Shown here piece after piece: positions 20,266 to 32,603 of a DNA stretch of 64,000 nucleotides. The first letter of the stretch is position 1. The number at the start of each line of letters is the position of its first letter. Source of the stretch: Pseudomonadota bacterium (GTDB lineage Bacteria > Pseudomonadota > Gammaproteobacteria > Burkholderiales > Gallionellaceae). Where the stretch lies: the NCBI GenBank assembly GCA_021783995.1, contig JAJXTH010000006.1:30481-94480 (forward strand). Reading direction: 5' to 3'. The position numbers and the translations under genes were made by a program. The notes under the pieces are model-generated. The model did not search any database and had not been told where the DNA came from. It was given only the letters and a program-made list of their open reading frames with translations.

Positions 20266-21501
20266 ATGGACGTTATCAAGCGTCGCCCGTCGCAACGGGT
20301 GCTGATCGGCAAGGTGATGATGGGCGGAGGCGCACCCGTCGTCGTGCAGTCGATGACCAATACAGACACGGCAGACGTGACAGCGACGACCAATCAGGTG
20401 CTCGATCTGGCTCGTGCAGGTTCAGAGCTCGTTCGCATCACGGTGAATACGCCTGAGGCTGCAGCTCAGGTTGCTAACATCAGAAACAGGCTGGATGCGC
20501 TGGGCTGCCATGTGCCGCTGGTGGGAGATTTCCACTACAACGGCCACCGCTTGCTCACCGAATTTCCGGACTGTGCAATGGCGCTTGCGAAGTACCGCAT
20601 CAACCCGGGCAATGTCGGGCGCAGCCGCGAGCAGGAAGATCCTTTCACGATCATGATAGAAACCGCGATACGCCATGACAAGCCTGTGCGTATTGGCGTG
20701 AACTGGGGAAGTCTGGATCAGAAGCTCGTGGTGCGCATGATGGACGAGAATGCGAAGCTTGCCAGACCCAAAGATGTCAAGGAAGTTACGCGCGCTGCGC
20801 TGATCGCCTCCGCTTTGCAGAGCGCCATGCGCGCAGAATCGCTGGGACTGGCTAGAAACCGCATCGTGCTCTCGTGCAAGGTCAGCGAAGTGCAGGATCT
20901 GATTGCGGTATACAGGCAGTTGTCCATGGAGTGCGATTATGCACTGCACCTGGGGTTGACCGAGGCAGGCATGGGCTCCAAGGGCATCGTCGCATCGACT
21001 GCTGCATTGTCCGTCCTTCTGCAGGAAGGCATAGGCGACACGATACGCATATCGTTGACGCCAGAACCTGGGGGAGACCGCACGACAGAGGTGCGGGTAG
21101 GGCAGGAGATACTGCAGACCATGGGTTTGCGCGCTTTCGCTCCGATGGTTACCGCATGCCCCGGTTGCGGGCGCACCACCAGCAGTTTCTTTCAGGAGCT
21201 CGCACAAGGCATACAGAATCATCTGCGCATGCAGATGCCTCTCTGGCGAGAGCAATATGAAGGCGTGGAAAACATGACTGTTGCCGTGATGGGGTGCGTG
21301 GTGAATGGTCCTGGCGAGAGCAAGCTTGCGAACATCGGCATCAGCCTGCCCGGCACGGGGGAGTCGCCCGCTGCGCCTGTCTACATAGATGGCGAGAAGG
21401 CGATGACCTTGCGCGGCGACAATATATCCGAGGAATTCACCGGCATCGTGGACGATTACGTGGCAAGAAAATATGCGAGGAAGGAAGCATGTGGCGCGTA
21501 G
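20266..21501 (+). CDS. ispG: 4-hydroxy-3-methylbut-2-enyl diphosphate synthase (flavodoxin-type)
   Basis: 411 aa. Penultimate step of the MEP isoprenoid pathway. The N-terminal TIM barrel begins [30 protein letters not shown]. The C-terminal [4Fe-4S] cysteines are in [14 protein letters not shown] and [14 protein letters not shown]. The next MEP enzyme, ispH, is elsewhere in this window (28375-29298, minus). Confidence 0.97.
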   Translation: MDVIKRRPSQRVLIGKVMMGGGAPVVVQSMTNTDTADVTATTNQVLDLARAGSELVRITVNTPEAAAQVANIRNRLDALGCHVPLVGDFHYNGHRLLTEFPDCAMALAKYRINPGNVGRSREQEDPFTIMIETAIRHDKPVRIGVNWGSLDQKLVVRMMDENAKLARPKDVKEVTRAALIASALQSAMRAESLGLARNRIVLSCKVSEVQDLIAVYRQLSMECDYALHLGLTEAGMGSKGIVASTAALSVLLQEGIGDTIRISLTPEPGGDRTTEVRVGQEILQTMGLRAFAPMVTACPGCGRTTSSFFQELAQGIQNHLRMQMPLWREQYEGVENMTVAVMGCVVNGPGESKLANIGISLPGTGESPAAPVYIDGEKAMTLRGDNISEEFTGIVDDYVARKYARKEACGA

Positions 21502-21531
21502 CTGGGCTACAGGCTGCAAGTTGGTTAATCT

Positions 21532-22806
21532 ATGAGCAATGAAACAGTGCAGGCCGTGCGCGGCATGAATGACATCCTGCCGGAAGAGGCGGGACTCTGG
21601 CTATGGTTTGAAGATGTGGTGCGGGACTGGTTGCATGGTTATGGCTATCGCAATATCAGGATGCCGCTGGTCGAGCCGACTGCACTTTTCAAGCGCGCGA
21701 TAGGAGAGGTCACCGACATCGTCGAAAAGGAGATGTATAGTTTCGAGGACGCCCTGAATGGAGATCATCTGACGTTGCGTCCGGAAGGGACCGCATCCTG
21801 CGTGCGCGCGGTGCTGCAGCACAATCTCTTGTATAACGCGCCGCAGCGGCTCTATTACAGCGGGCCGATGTTCCGCCACGAGCGCCCGCAAAAAGGCAGA
21901 TACCGGCAGTTTCATCAGGTGGGTGTCGAGGCACTGGGTTTTGCAGGTCCTGACATGGACGCCGAGCAGATACTCATGTGCGCAAGGCTTTGGAAGAAAC
22001 TGGGATTGAGCGATGTCGCGCTGCAGTTGAACACGCTGGGGGATGCGGATGCGCGGCACAGGCACCGAGCCAAGCTGATTGATTATCTTGAAAAGCATGA
22101 AGACGTTCTCGATGCGGAAGCAAAGCGCCGCCTGCACAGCAATCCATTGCGCATCCTGGACAGCAAGAATCCTGCGATGCAGGAACTGATCGATGCCGCG
22201 CCCCGGCTGATGGACGAGTTGGACGAAGATGCTCTGGCGCATTTTTCTGAGCTGCAGGAGATTCTGAAGCGCCATGGCATTTCATACGAGATCAACCCGC
22301 GTCTGGTGCGCGGTCTGGATTACTATAACCGCACCGTGTTCGAGTGGGTCACGACGCGCTTGGGTGCACAGGGAACTGTCTGCGCAGGCGGCCGTTATGA
22401 CGGGCTGGTCTCTCAGATAGGCGGAAAGCCCGCGCCCGCGATGGGTTTTGCGATGGGGATTGAGCGTCTGCTGGTATTGCTGCAGGAGGAGGGTAGGAAA
22501 CCGACGGGCCAGGATGTCGACGTGTATGTGGTACATCAGGGAGAACTGGCCGGCAAGCTGGCGAGTCAGGTTGCGGAACAACTACGCGATGGTGAGCTTC
22601 GCGTGATACTGCATTGCGGAGGAGGCAGCTTCAAGTCGCAGATGAAGAGAGCCGATGCTAGCGGTGCATGCGTGTCTGTGGTGATAGGCGATGACGAGGC
22701 CCAGGCAGACGAGGTTGGCATCAAGCCCATGCGGGGCGGCGATCAGATGCGGGTGGGCTTGTCGAACATGCTTTCCAAGATCAATGAATTTATAGAGCGG
22801 GAGTAA
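21532..22806 (+). CDS. hisS: Histidyl-tRNA synthetase
   Basis: 424 aa class II synthetase. Motif 2 is [22 protein letters not shown]. The histidine-binding [15 protein letters not shown] and GGRYDGLV segments and motif 3 [12 protein letters not shown] are present, followed by the C-terminal anticodon-binding domain. It is complete. hisZ in this window is its catalytically inert paralogue. Confidence 0.97.
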   Translation: MSNETVQAVRGMNDILPEEAGLWLWFEDVVRDWLHGYGYRNIRMPLVEPTALFKRAIGEVTDIVEKEMYSFEDALNGDHLTLRPEGTASCVRAVLQHNLLYNAPQRLYYSGPMFRHERPQKGRYRQFHQVGVEALGFAGPDMDAEQILMCARLWKKLGLSDVALQLNTLGDADARHRHRAKLIDYLEKHEDVLDAEAKRRLHSNPLRILDSKNPAMQELIDAAPRLMDELDEDALAHFSELQEILKRHGISYEINPRLVRGLDYYNRTVFEWVTTRLGAQGTVCAGGRYDGLVSQIGGKPAPAMGFAMGIERLLVLLQEEGRKPTGQDVDVYVVHQGELAGKLASQVAEQLRDGELRVILHCGGGSFKSQMKRADASGACVSVVIGDDEAQADEVGIKPMRGGDQMRVGLSNMLSKINEFIERE

Positions 22807-22812
22807 AAAATC

Positions 22813-23451
22813 ATGGCAGCACTGGATTTGCAGGAACAGGAACAGATCGACATGCTCAAGGCATGGTGGAAGGACAACAGCAACTGGGTGCTGGGCATCG
22901 CCATCGCCGCTCTGATTGCCGTGGTCGGCTGGCGCGGCTGGCAGTCCTATCAGGCCAGTCAGGCAACTCAGGCAGCCACGCTCTATCAACAATTCGTCGA
23001 GCAGCTTTCAAGCAACGACGCAAAAAGGGTAAACGATGCCGCTGCCGCGGTGATGGACAAATACGCAAGCAGCGCTTATGCGCCGCGCGCTGCGCTGATC
23101 GCAGCGCAAGTGAACGAGATGGGCAAGGATGCGGCGCGAGCCAAAACGCAATTGCAATGGGTCATCGATCATGCAAAGGAGGACGATCTGAAAAGCGTTG
23201 CGGTACTGCGGATGGCCTCGCTCCTTCTGGATGCGAAAGACGATGCGGGCGCGCTCAAGGTGCTCGAAGAAAAGCATCCTGCATCATTCGACGCCTTGTA
23301 TTCGGACATGAAGGGCGACGTGATGGCGGCAGAAGGAAAGTCTGCGGAAGCGAAAGCCGCATACCGGCAGGCTTACGACAAGCTGGATAGCAAGAACAAT
23401 TATCGCAACCTGGTCCAGATGAAGATGGACGCACTCGGGGCCGCAAAATGA
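22813..23451 (+). CDS. yfgM: YfgM-family tetratricopeptide protein
   Basis: 212 aa. One N-terminal membrane helix (NWVLGIAIAALIAVVGWRGW, about 22-42) anchors a periplasmic helical TPR-like domain. In E. coli YfgM associates with PpiD at the SecYEG translocon and assists periplasmic chaperoning. It lies 6 nt after hisS and overlaps bamB by 4 nt. Confidence 0.88.
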   Translation: MAALDLQEQEQIDMLKAWWKDNSNWVLGIAIAALIAVVGWRGWQSYQASQATQAATLYQQFVEQLSSNDAKRVNDAAAAVMDKYASSAYAPRAALIAAQVNEMGKDAARAKTQLQWVIDHAKEDDLKSVAVLRMASLLLDAKDDAGALKVLEEKHPASFDALYSDMKGDVMAAEGKSAEAKAAYRQAYDKLDSKNNYRNLVQMKMDALGAAK

Positions 23452-24587
23452 AAGCATTAGGCCTGCTGCTGGTGCTGCTGTCCCTAAGCGGGTGTTCGAC
23501 GATCAAGGGCTGGTTTGGCAAGGGAAAGACCGGGCCCGAACCCACGCCGCTGGTTGAATTCCATGCGACTGAAAAATTCGTCGAGCGCTGGCACAGCAAG
23601 GTGGGTGATACGGGTGGGCATGCGCTGCAACCCGCGCTCACCACCGATGCGGTTTATGGCGTGTCCGCGAAGGGTGAGATCACGCGTCTTGACCGCAAAA
23701 CCGGCAGGGAAATCTGGCATGTGAACAGCAAGATGTCTGTGTCTGCGGGGGTGGGCGCTGGGGATGGACTGTTGCTGATAGGCAGCAACAAGGGCGAAGT
23801 CGAGGCATTTGGCGAAGATGGCAAGTTGCGCTGGAAGCAGATTGTTTCCAGCGAAGTGCTGAGCACGCCACAGGTGGCAGACGGACTGGTCATCGTGCGT
23901 ACAGGAGATGGCCGCATTACGGCACTTAATGAGGCCGACGGCAAACAGCGCTGGTCCTATGATCATACCTTGCCTTCCCTGATCGTGCGCAGCCATGCGG
24001 GTGTCACGGTGCATCGTGGTATCGCCTATGTTGGATATGCGGGCGGCAAGCTGATCGCCATCAAAATCGCGGATGGTTCCGAAGCATGGGAAAACACGGT
24101 CTCCGAGCCCAGGGGAAACAATGAGATTGAACGCATCAGCGACATCACAAGCGACCCCATGGTCAGCGACAACGAGGTCTGTGCGATCGCATTCCAGGGG
24201 CGCCTGGCCTGCTATGACACGGATCAGGGAAGCCCGCTCTGGACGCGCGAAATCTCAAGCGACAAGGGATTGTTCGTGCTGCGCAAGAACATCTATCTGA
24301 CGGATTCGCAGGGGACTGTAATGGCGCTCGACAAGGACAGCGGCAGCACGGTGTGGAAGAACGAAGACCTTCTGTTGCGCCAGGTTTCCATGCCCTTTGC
24401 ACAGAATGACGTCGTTATGGTTGGGGACTACGAAGGTTACCTGCACGGCTTGAGCCGGGCAGACGGACATCTTGTCGCGCGTATCAGGCTGGATGGCAGC
24501 ACATCAGGCGTGATACCCGTCGAGATGGACAATGGCATGCTGCTGGAAACGCAAGGCGGCATAATCTATTCTCTGTCCATACAATAG
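23448..24587 (+). CDS. bamB: Outer membrane assembly lipoprotein BamB
   Basis: 379 aa. A lipoprotein signal with lipobox SLSGC is followed by an eight-bladed PQQ-like beta-propeller; blades are marked by repeats such as ITRLDRKTGREIWHV and ITALNEADGKQRWSY. It is part of the BAM complex that inserts outer-membrane proteins. The yfgM-bamB-der order is conserved. Confidence 0.94.
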   Translation: MKALGLLLVLLSLSGCSTIKGWFGKGKTGPEPTPLVEFHATEKFVERWHSKVGDTGGHALQPALTTDAVYGVSAKGEITRLDRKTGREIWHVNSKMSVSAGVGAGDGLLLIGSNKGEVEAFGEDGKLRWKQIVSSEVLSTPQVADGLVIVRTGDGRITALNEADGKQRWSYDHTLPSLIVRSHAGVTVHRGIAYVGYAGGKLIAIKIADGSEAWENTVSEPRGNNEIERISDITSDPMVSDNEVCAIAFQGRLACYDTDQGSPLWTREISSDKGLFVLRKNIYLTDSQGTVMALDKDSGSTVWKNEDLLLRQVSMPFAQNDVVMVGDYEGYLHGLSRADGHLVARIRLDGSTSGVIPVEMDNGMLLETQGGIIYSLSIQ

Positions 24588-24617
24588 ACAGGTTCGCGGA
24601 ATTACAGGATCAGAATA

Positions 24618-26027
24618 ATGTTGCCCACACTTGTATTGGTTGGTCGTCCCAATGTGGGAAAATCCACATTGTTCAACCGCCTGACGCGCAGCCGGGATGC
24701 GCTGGTCGCCGATCTGCCGGGGCTCACCCGGGACCGTCATTATGGCAGAGGGCGCGTGGGCGAGCGTCCATACCTGGTCGTCGACACAGGCGGCCTGGAG
24801 CCTGTAGCCAAAGACGGCATCATGTTCGAAATGGCTAGACAAAGCCGGCAGGCTGTAGACGAGGCGGACGCGGTGCTGTTCCTGGTGGATGGGCGAGCAG
24901 GCTGCATGCCTCAGGATCTGATCATCGCCAGCGAGCTGCGCAAGACCGGGAAACCGATACTGCTCCTGGTGAACAAGGCCGAAGGCATGGCGCGCGCCCG
25001 TGTTACCGCGGAATTTTACGAGCTAGGACTGGGGGAGCCCTATCCGATTTCTTCCGCGCATGGCGATAACGTCGAAGAAATAATCGAGATCGCGCTCGAG
25101 AGGTTTTCCGAAGTGGCTGAAGAGGAAACGGCGCAGGAGAACAAGCCACCCAAGCTTGCGATCGTGGGGCGTCCCAATGTCGGCAAATCCACACTGGTCA
25201 ATGCGATTCTGGGGGAGCAGCGCGTGATCGCGTTCGACCAGCCGGGCACCACGCGCGACAGCATCTACATAGACTTCGAACGCAACGGCAAGCACTACAC
25301 CATCATAGACACGGCAGGGGTGCGCCGCCGCGGCAAGATAGACGAGGCGATCGAGAAATTCTCCGTCATCAAGACCATGCAGGCGATCGAGGACGCCAAC
25401 GTGGTGGTTCTGGTTGTGGATGCAAGGGATCAGATCACAGAACAGGATGCGCACGTCGCCGACTTCGTGCTGCAGGCCGGGCGTGCTCTGGTGCTGGCTG
25501 TCAACAAGTGGGATGGGCTGGACAATCACCAGCGCGAAATGGTGAAGAACGATATCGAACGCAAGCTGCATTTCCTGGGATTTGCAAAACGACATTACAT
25601 TTCGGCGCTGAATGGAAACGGTATAGCTAACGTGCTGAAATCAGTGGACGAGGCCTATGAGGCCGCGATGGCCAAGCTTTCTACGCCCAAGCTTACCCGC
25701 GCGCTGATCGGCGCAATCGAGAAACAGGCGCCGCCCAAGGTCGGGCGCTTCCTGCCCAAGATGCGCTATGCGCATCAGGGCGGAAGCAATCCGCCGCTGA
25801 TCGTGATACACGGCAGCGGGCTGGACAATGTGCCTGCAAGCTATACGCGCTATCTCGAGCGCACCTTCGCGGAAGTCTTCCGGTTGCAGGGCACGCCGCT
25901 CAAGATCCAATACAATTCGAGCAAGAATCCCTTCGAAGGAAAAAAGCCCAGGCCATTGACCGAGGCCGAGCAGCGCGCGGCACATAGGGCAAGGATACGC
26001 GGCCGCAAGCTTTACGGGAAACAATAA
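24618..26027 (+). CDS. der: Ribosome-assembly GTPase Der (EngA)
   Basis: 469 aa with tandem G domains. G1 motifs GRPNVGKST occur twice (about residues 8 and 183), with DTGG and DTAG G3 motifs, NKAE and NKWD G4 motifs, and the C-terminal KH-like domain ([19 protein letters not shown]). It acts in 50S subunit maturation. Full length. Confidence 0.97.
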   Translation: MLPTLVLVGRPNVGKSTLFNRLTRSRDALVADLPGLTRDRHYGRGRVGERPYLVVDTGGLEPVAKDGIMFEMARQSRQAVDEADAVLFLVDGRAGCMPQDLIIASELRKTGKPILLLVNKAEGMARARVTAEFYELGLGEPYPISSAHGDNVEEIIEIALERFSEVAEEETAQENKPPKLAIVGRPNVGKSTLVNAILGEQRVIAFDQPGTTRDSIYIDFERNGKHYTIIDTAGVRRRGKIDEAIEKFSVIKTMQAIEDANVVVLVVDARDQITEQDAHVADFVLQAGRALVLAVNKWDGLDNHQREMVKNDIERKLHFLGFAKRHYISALNGNGIANVLKSVDEAYEAAMAKLSTPKLTRALIGAIEKQAPPKVGRFLPKMRYAHQGGSNPPLIVIHGSGLDNVPASYTRYLERTFAEVFRLQGTPLKIQYNSSKNPFEGKKPRPLTEAEQRAAHRARIRGRKLYGKQ

Positions 26028-26053
26028 GCGTCTGATGTTGCACGGGAGGGCAT

Positions 26054-27322
26054 GTGTCAAACGAGGCAATCATCACGATAGACAGCCAGCGGCTGCAGCC
26101 TGGCATGTATGTTTATATCGATCTTGGCTGGATGGATCATCCTTTTCCACTGAACCGTTTCAAGGTCAGGTCTGAAGAACAGATACGCACCATACGCGGG
26201 CTGGGTATAAAACATATCCGCTACAGCCCAGAGCTAAGTGATACGCTGCCGTTGCCGCTGGAAGAAGAAAAAGTTGCGCAGTCTTTGCCTTCCGAGCCTG
26301 TGACATCACCCGAGGTGGAAGCCATGATGGCAGAGAAGCGGGCGCGCAAGGAGCGCCTGCTGCAGCATAGGGCAAAGGTAACCGAGTGCGAAAGAAAGGT
26401 GGCCAATGCTGCACGTCTGATGCGCGGCATCAACAACGATATTTTCTCAAAGCCGCAGGCATGCATGGAAACGGCAAGCCAACTGATGGATGATTTTGTC
26501 GAGACACTGATGGGGGATAGCGGGAGCATCCTGTTTGCGCTGAACGACAAGTCGGCCGGCGAAGAGATCTATATGCACTCGGTCAATGTTTCCGTTCTGG
26601 CCGTGCTGCTCGCCAAGGAACTGAATCTGAGCCCGATCGAAATCAAGCTGGTTGGCATGGGCTGCCTATTCCACGATATCGGCAAGCTTGATATCCCGGG
26701 CAAGGTGACGATGAAGACAGATCCGCTTACTGCGGCGGAGAAGTCGTTGCTGCAGGAGCATACCAATTTCGGCCTGAAAATCGCGCGCAATGCGAAACTG
26801 GATGCCGGTGCATTGGCCATCGTGAATCAGCACCACGAATTCATCGACGGCTCAGGCTATCCGAACAGGCTGACACAGGACAAGATTTCACCGCTTGCGC
26901 AGCTGGTTGCCATCATCAACCTGTATGACAACCTCTGCAACCCGCTCAACCCGGCCAGCGCGTTCACCCCCCACGAAGCGCTTTCCACTCTGTTCACACA
27001 GTACAAGGGAAAGTTGAATGCGACGATGCTGCAGGTTTTCATCAGGTTCATGGGGGTTTATCCGCCAGGCAGCATCGTCAGTCTATCGAACGGCGCCATA
27101 GGCATGGTGATTTCAGTTTCATCCAGAAAGCCGCTCAAGCCGACGTTGCTGATCTACGATTCCGGCGTGCCCAAGGAAGAGGCGATAATACTGGATTTGG
27201 AGACACTGCCAGACGTGTCGATCGACAGGGGAATCCGACCCAGCCTTCTGTCACCTGACATCTTTGCGTATCTGAATCCAAGACAGCGCGCCACTTATTT
27301 CTTCGATGCCAGCAGGAAATAG
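26054..27322 (+). CDS. DUF3391-HD-GYP c-di-GMP phosphodiesterase
   Basis: 422 aa, cytosolic. The N-terminal DUF3391-like segment (about 1-130, QRLQPGMYVYIDLGWMDHPF) precedes an HD-GYP domain with intact metal ligands, HDIGKLDIPGKV and HHEFIDGSGYP. Family members hydrolyse c-di-GMP to pGpG/GMP. The start is GTG 26054 after SD GGGAGGGC. It is convergent with thiO, 6 bp apart. It adds a degrading activity to the PilZ, cyclase and LapD genes of this window. Confidence 0.92.
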   Translation: MSNEAIITIDSQRLQPGMYVYIDLGWMDHPFPLNRFKVRSEEQIRTIRGLGIKHIRYSPELSDTLPLPLEEEKVAQSLPSEPVTSPEVEAMMAEKRARKERLLQHRAKVTECERKVANAARLMRGINNDIFSKPQACMETASQLMDDFVETLMGDSGSILFALNDKSAGEEIYMHSVNVSVLAVLLAKELNLSPIEIKLVGMGCLFHDIGKLDIPGKVTMKTDPLTAAEKSLLQEHTNFGLKIARNAKLDAGALAIVNQHHEFIDGSGYPNRLTQDKISPLAQLVAIINLYDNLCNPLNPASAFTPHEALSTLFTQYKGKLNATMLQVFIRFMGVYPPGSIVSLSNGAIGMVISVSSRKPLKPTLLIYDSGVPKEEAIILDLETLPDVSIDRGIRPSLLSPDIFAYLNPRQRATYFFDASRK

Positions 27323-27328
27323 TGCCAC

Positions 27329-28378
27329 TTATGCGTGCCAGCGATAGGTTGGATCCGGACGACCGTTGATAGCGTCGAGCAGCAGTTCTGCGCTGGCAGG
27401 GGACATGGTCACGCCATAGCGGAAGTGGCCGCAGTTGGCGTAGAGATTGGCAAGATGGGGATGGCGCCCGATAGTTGGAATGTTGTCAGGCGATCCGGGA
27501 CGCAAGCCTGCCCAGTGCCTTACCGGGGATGGCCAATCCGGAAACAGCGCTTGCACGCGTTTCAGGAGATGCTCCAGGGCCTCGGTCGTGGTGCTCTTGT
27601 CGAAGCCCACGTCTTCCAGCGTGCTGCCGACCAGCACATGGCCATCCTTGCGCGGGATGAAATAGACGCTCTCCTGGAGCAGGATGCTGGGAAACGGCGG
27701 CACATCGAACTTGAACAGCAGCATCTGGCCGCGTATCGGGCGCACCTCCATGCCCAGCGCATGTTCACCGAGTAGCACTTTGCTCCAGGCGCCGGCTGCG
27801 ACAATGTAGGCACCCGCAACCAGTTTTCCTTGATTTGTGTCGAGCCCGCAGATCCTGTCGCCTGATGTCTCGAAGCGCAGCGCTTCATGCTGCTCGAGTA
27901 TTCTTCCGCCCAGCATCTCGACTCTGCGGCGCAGTGCCTCCAGCAATCTGGGATTTCTCACCTGTGAGATGTCCGGCATGAAAAGCCCTTCGCCCTGCAT
28001 GCCAGGCAACAAATCATCGAGCGAAACATTCTGCAAGCGGACCTGATGCTTGCTGCACCATGCGCTTGCTCGCTCACTCTGGAAGGGAGGGAGCAGCAGC
28101 ATGCCGCATTTTTGGTATTCGGTATCTATGCCGGTGTCATCGAAAAGCTGGGCAGCGGTCTTTTCGAACATCCGCATGCTGCGCTCTGAAAGATCAGTGA
28201 CCGCAACGGTATAGTCCCATGAACAAAGCGGGGAGAGTATGCCGCCGCCCGCCCAGGATGCTTCAGCGCCTGTCGCATTGCGATCGATGAGGACAACGTT
28301 GTAACCCTCCTCGAGCAGGGCGATCGCGCTGCTCATGCCGATAGCGCCGCCGCCGATGATCAAAAAATCCGTCTTCAA
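27329..28378 (-). CDS. thiO: FAD-dependent glycine oxidase / D-amino acid oxidase family
   Basis: FAD-dependent oxidase of the DAO family; ThiO oxidises glycine to iminoglycine for thiazole synthesis. The Rossmann motif [22 protein letters not shown] is at the very N-terminus, and the C-terminal [17 protein letters not shown] is typical. The track ORF (to 28669) extends into ispH. The start is TTG 28378, overlapping the ispH stop by 4 nt (TTGA), giving 349 aa. No other thi gene is adjacent, so glycine specificity is by family only. Confidence 0.85.
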   Translation of the reverse strand: MKTDFLIIGGGAIGMSSAIALLEEGYNVVLIDRNATGAEASWAGGGILSPLCSWDYTVAVTDLSERSMRMFEKTAAQLFDDTGIDTEYQKCGMLLLPPFQSERASAWCSKHQVRLQNVSLDDLLPGMQGEGLFMPDISQVRNPRLLEALRRRVEMLGGRILEQHEALRFETSGDRICGLDTNQGKLVAGAYIVAAGAWSKVLLGEHALGMEVRPIRGQMLLFKFDVPPFPSILLQESVYFIPRKDGHVLVGSTLEDVGFDKSTTTEALEHLLKRVQALFPDWPSPVRHWAGLRPGSPDNIPTIGRHPHLANLYANCGHFRYGVTMSPASAELLLDAINGRPDPTYRWHA

Positions 28379-29298
28379 GCCTGCAAGGCCTTGGGCAGGG
28401 GGAAGGTGACGTTCTCGGTGATGCCTGCAAGTTCGGTGATATGTGCGGCACCGAATTCCTGCAGTCTCGCGATCACGCCCTGCACTAGCACTTCGGGAGC
28501 GGATGCGCCGGCCGTCACGCCTACCATGCGCTTTCGCGTGAACCATGCAGGATCCAGCCCGTTTGCATCGTCCACGAGATAAGCGGGGATGCCTACGTTT
28601 GCGGCGACTTCTCGCAGCCGGTTGGAATTGGAACTGTTCGGGGAACCCACGACGACGACCGCATCGCATTGCTTGACCAAGAGTTTCACCGCGTCCTGAC
28701 GGTTCTGTGTCGCATAGCAGATGTCGTCCTTCTTGGGCCCGGTGATGAAGGGAAAACGGTTTTTCAGTGCGGCGATGATGTTGCTTGCGTCGTCCATGGA
28801 CAGCGTGGTCTGCGTGACATAGGACAGATTTTTTTCATCATTTACCTTGAGATTCGCCACCTGCTCGGGAGATTCAACCAGATACATGCCCGAGTCTGCC
28901 TGTCCCATCGTGCCTTCCACTTCAGGATGGCCCTTGTGGCCTATCATGATGATCTCCTTTTCCTGCTTGCGCAGGCGGGAAACCTCGATGTGCACCTTGG
29001 TGACCAGCGGGCAGGTTGCATCGAATACGGTGAGGCCGCGGGTCTGGGCTTCGGCGCGAACGGCCTGGGATACGCCGTGTGCGCTGAAGATCAGGATGCT
29101 GCCCGAAGGTACTTCATTCAGGTCCTCGATGAAAATCGCCCCTTTGCTGCGCAGGCCGTCCACCACGAACTTGTTGTGCACGACTTCATGCCGCACATAG
29201 ATGGGCGCGCCGTGCAGTTCCAGTGCGCGTTCGACGATTTCGATCGCCCGGTCCACGCCGGCACAAAATCCGCGCGGATTAGCTAACAGCAGATCCAT
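28375..29298 (-). CDS. ispH: 4-hydroxy-3-methylbut-2-enyl diphosphate reductase
   Basis: 307 aa [4Fe-4S] enzyme producing IPP and DMAPP at the end of the MEP pathway. Cluster cysteines are in [24 protein letters not shown] and [22 protein letters not shown] and the catalytic Glu region SAHGVSQ...HPEVEGT are present. The N-terminus overlaps lspA by 20 nt. Confidence 0.97.
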   Translation of the reverse strand: MDLLLANPRGFCAGVDRAIEIVERALELHGAPIYVRHEVVHNKFVVDGLRSKGAIFIEDLNEVPSGSILIFSAHGVSQAVRAEAQTRGLTVFDATCPLVTKVHIEVSRLRKQEKEIIMIGHKGHPEVEGTMGQADSGMYLVESPEQVANLKVNDEKNLSYVTQTTLSMDDASNIIAALKNRFPFITGPKKDDICYATQNRQDAVKLLVKQCDAVVVVGSPNSSNSNRLREVAANVGIPAYLVDDANGLDPAWFTRKRMVGVTAGASAPEVLVQGVIARLQEFGAAHITELAGITENVTFPLPKALQA

Positions 29299-29779
29299 GT
29301 TTTTTCTCCATGAGGCTTTGCCAGATCAAGAAGCCTGCGCCGCAAGTGATCGCGGAATCGGCAAGATTGAAGGCGGGAAAATAGTGTTCGTTCCAGTGGA
29401 ACAGCAGAAAATCGATCACATAGCCGTAGTTGATACGGTCTATCAGGTTGCCCAAAGCGCCGCCCAGGATCAGGGAGAGCGCAAAGGGGAAAAGAATTTC
29501 GTTCGCGTGTTTCTTCAACAGCCATGTGATGGAAGCCGAGGCGATGATCGCTATCAAAGTGAAAAGCCAGCGCTGCATGCCGCCCGCATCGCTTAAGAAA
29601 CTGAATGCGGCGCCTGTGTTGTGCATCAGAGTGAGATCAAACACGCTGAAGATCCTCACGTCTTCCTGGTTGGCAAAATGGCTGACGATCCAAAATTTGC
29701 TGATCTGATCGAGCAAGATGACCAATGCGGAAAGCGAGAGCCAGCGGCTAAGCATAGCTTCTATCCTCGCCTTCGCCAT
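29279..29779 (-). CDS. lspA: Lipoprotein signal peptidase
   Basis: 166 aa inner-membrane aspartyl protease that cleaves lipoprotein signals before the lipidated Cys. Four hydrophobic helices are visible. The two catalytic Asp residues are in [15 protein letters not shown] and FNLADSAI. The start may be 29779 (MAKARIEA) or 29755 (MLSRWLSL); both overlap the ileS end. The ribF-ileS-lspA-ispH order is conserved in Betaproteobacteria. Confidence 0.96.
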   Translation of the reverse strand: MAKARIEAMLSRWLSLSALVILLDQISKFWIVSHFANQEDVRIFSVFDLTLMHNTGAAFSFLSDAGGMQRWLFTLIAIIASASITWLLKKHANEILFPFALSLILGGALGNLIDRINYGYVIDFLLFHWNEHYFPAFNLADSAITCGAGFLIWQSLMEKKHGSAVS

Positions 29780-32603
29780 ACAAATTGCTCACGCAGCGTC
29801 CGCACAGGGTGGGGTGTGCTGCCTCTATGCCGACATCCCCGCGGTAATGCCAGCAGCGCTCGCATTTTTCATGAAGGCTGGCGGATACATCCACCCTGGA
29901 TTCTTCCTTGGCAAGATGGACGTTTGCGCGTGAAGTGATGAACACGAAGCGCAGATCGTCCCCCAGGCTTGCGAGTATCTCGTAGTCATAAGCCGATGCA
30001 AATACATCCACTTCGGCTGCGAGCGCCGAGCCGATAAGACCTGCCGAACGCGCTTCCTCGAGCTGCTTGTTGACGCGGTTGCGCCAGGTCTCTATGGTTT
30101 GCCAGGCGTTGATGCCGGATTCAGACATGTTCGATTCGGGCAATGCATGCCACAGTCCTTCGAACACGCTCTCTTCATCCTTGCCGTTCAGGATTGCCCA
30201 GGCTTCTTCTCCGGTAAAGCTCAGGATGGGCGAGATCAGCCGGGTCAGCGCATGCGTTATGTGATAAAGCGCATTCTGGGCGGAGCGGCGCGCGCGCGAA
30301 TTCTCGCCTGCCGTATAGAGGCGGTCCTTCAGGATGTCCAGATAGAAGCTGCCCAGGGTTTCGGAGCAATAGCCCATCAGCTTTTGCACCGCAAGATGGA
30401 ATTCATAGCTCTCGTAATCCTTGCACACTTCGTCTTGCAGTTTTCGGGTCAGATGGAGCGCATAGCGATCTAGCGTCAGCCACTGGTCGACAGGCAATGC
30501 ATCGCGTTTCATGTCGAAGTCGGAGATGTTGGCGAGCAGGAATTTCAGCGTGTTGCGGATGCGCCGATAGCTTTCCACCACGCGCTTCAAGATCTCGTCG
30601 GAGATCGTGAGTTCGCCCGAGTAATCTGTTGATGCTGTCCATAGGCGCAGGATGTCGGCGCCCAGGGTGTCGAAGATCTTTTGCGGGGCGATCACGTTGC
30701 CTTTGGATTTCGACATCTTGTGGCCGCTGCCATCGACCACGAAGCCGTGCGTCAGGAGCGCGTCATAGGGTGCGCGACCGTTGATTGCGCATCCGGTGAG
30801 CAGGGATGACTGGAACCAGCCGCGATGCTGGTCGGACCCTTCCAGATACAGGTCCGCAGGAGATCTTAGCTTTTCTCTTCTTGCAAGCACAGACGCGTGG
30901 GTCGTGCCCGAGTCGAACCATACATCCAGTGTGTGCGTGAGCTTCTTGTATTGATCCGCATCGTTACCCAGAAGTTCTGCCGGGTCCAGGCTGAACCAAG
31001 CTTCGATGCCTTGCTGTTCAACGCGCAAAGCCACTTTTTCGAGCAGCATTTTCGTGTCGGGATGCAATTCTCCGGTTTCCTTGTGCACGAAAAAAGGCAT
31101 GGGCACGCCCCAGTTGCGCTGACGCGACACGCACCAATCGGGTCGGTTCCTGATCATCGCCTCAAGGCGTGCACGGCCCCATGATGGATAGAACGCTGTT
31201 TCGTCCACGGCCCTGTTGGCAAGATCGCGCAAGGTAATTCCGCCTTGCTCGGCATGACGATTTTCATTCACCAAATTTTCGACGGCGCTATCCTGATCGC
31301 CTATCTTCCTGTTCCCCATGCCGATGAACCATTGGGGAGTGGAGCGAAAGATGATCGGCGTCTTGTGACGCCAGCAATGCGGATAGCTGTGTTGCAATTT
31401 GTTCAGGCAAAGCAGATGGCCATTTTGCTGAAGGACCTGGATGATGATGTCGTTCGCCTTCCAGACGAATACGCCTGCCAATGCGACGTCGCCGACAGGC
31501 GGAACAGAGGGCATGAATTTTCCATCGTCGCCTACCGGGTTGTCGGTCGGAAGATTGTATTTCTGTCCGACGAAATAGTCGTCCAGACCATGCGCCGGTG
31601 CGGTGTGCACAAGCCCTGTTCCAGAATCCTGGGTCACGTGCTCGCCGCAGATGATGGGAACGATGCGATCCTGAAAAGGATGCTGCAGCGGCAGCATCTC
31701 GAGCGCCTTCCCCTTGCATGTTCCGATAGATTCACCCTCGAGCTGGTAGCGCTCAAGGCAGCTTTGCAACAAATCGGAGGCGATCAGAAGAAACCCTTTC
31801 TCGGTTCTGACCAGCGTGTATTCGAAATCCGGATGTACGCTCACCGCCTGGTTTGCAGGCAATGTCCAGGGCGTGGTCGTCCAGATCACGGCATAGGCCC
31901 TTGCGGATCCTGGCAGTGAGATGTCGAAGGCGCGGCCAAGGCCGATCATGTCCTTGATCTCGAATGCGACATCGATTGCGCTGGACGTCTTGTTCTCGTA
32001 TTCGACCTCTGCTTCTGCAAGTGCAGACTGGCAATCGAGACACCAGTTGACCGGTTTGTAGCCCTGATACAGATAGCCGTGTTCGTGTATCGCACCCAAT
32101 GCGCGCATGATGTCTGCTTCGGTCTTGAAGTCCATCGTGAGATAGGGATCTTCCCATTCTCCCAGCACGCCCAGCCGCAAGAAATCCTTTTTCTGGCGAT
32201 CGATCTGTTCCAGCGCATAGGCGCGGCAGAGCTCGCGGAATTCCCTTGCAGGAATCGATTTGCCGTGCTTCTTCTCGACCTGCAGTTCGATAGGCAAACC
32301 GTGGCAGTCCCATCCGGGGACATAGGGGGCATCGAAACTAGAGAGCGTCTTGGATTTGATGATGATGTCCTTGAGGATCTTGTTCACCGCATGGCCGATG
32401 TGTATGTCACCGTTGGCATAGGGCGGGCCGTCGTGCAGGATGAACTTGGGCAATCCCTGCTTGGCTTTGCGTATTTTCTGGTAATGCCGCAATGCGTTCC
32501 AACGTTGCAGCATCTGAGGTTCGCGTTTTGCCATGTCGCCGCGCATCGGAAACGGCGTGTCGGGCAGGTTCAGCGTCTTCTTGTAATCATTCATGTTGTT
32601 CAA
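29748..32603 (-). CDS. ileS: Isoleucyl-tRNA synthetase
   Basis: 951 aa class Ia synthetase, full length. The HIGH motif is [13 protein letters not shown] and the KMSKS motif is [12 protein letters not shown]. The CP1 editing domain ([28 protein letters not shown]) is present. The C-terminal zinc-binding cysteines are [12 protein letters not shown] and [10 protein letters not shown]. It overlaps ribF by 17 nt. Confidence 0.98.
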   Translation of the reverse strand: MNNMNDYKKTLNLPDTPFPMRGDMAKREPQMLQRWNALRHYQKIRKAKQGLPKFILHDGPPYANGDIHIGHAVNKILKDIIIKSKTLSSFDAPYVPGWDCHGLPIELQVEKKHGKSIPAREFRELCRAYALEQIDRQKKDFLRLGVLGEWEDPYLTMDFKTEADIMRALGAIHEHGYLYQGYKPVNWCLDCQSALAEAEVEYENKTSSAIDVAFEIKDMIGLGRAFDISLPGSARAYAVIWTTTPWTLPANQAVSVHPDFEYTLVRTEKGFLLIASDLLQSCLERYQLEGESIGTCKGKALEMLPLQHPFQDRIVPIICGEHVTQDSGTGLVHTAPAHGLDDYFVGQKYNLPTDNPVGDDGKFMPSVPPVGDVALAGVFVWKANDIIIQVLQQNGHLLCLNKLQHSYPHCWRHKTPIIFRSTPQWFIGMGNRKIGDQDSAVENLVNENRHAEQGGITLRDLANRAVDETAFYPSWGRARLEAMIRNRPDWCVSRQRNWGVPMPFFVHKETGELHPDTKMLLEKVALRVEQQGIEAWFSLDPAELLGNDADQYKKLTHTLDVWFDSGTTHASVLARREKLRSPADLYLEGSDQHRGWFQSSLLTGCAINGRAPYDALLTHGFVVDGSGHKMSKSKGNVIAPQKIFDTLGADILRLWTASTDYSGELTISDEILKRVVESYRRIRNTLKFLLANISDFDMKRDALPVDQWLTLDRYALHLTRKLQDEVCKDYESYEFHLAVQKLMGYCSETLGSFYLDILKDRLYTAGENSRARRSAQNALYHITHALTRLISPILSFTGEEAWAILNGKDEESVFEGLWHALPESNMSESGINAWQTIETWRNRVNKQLEEARSAGLIGSALAAEVDVFASAYDYEILASLGDDLRFVFITSRANVHLAKEESRVDVSASLHEKCERCWHYRGDVGIEAAHPTLCGRCVSNLYGEGEDRSYA

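Noticed and set aside
20422-21519. 365-aa minus-strand ORF
   Set aside because: Antisense shadow of ispG.
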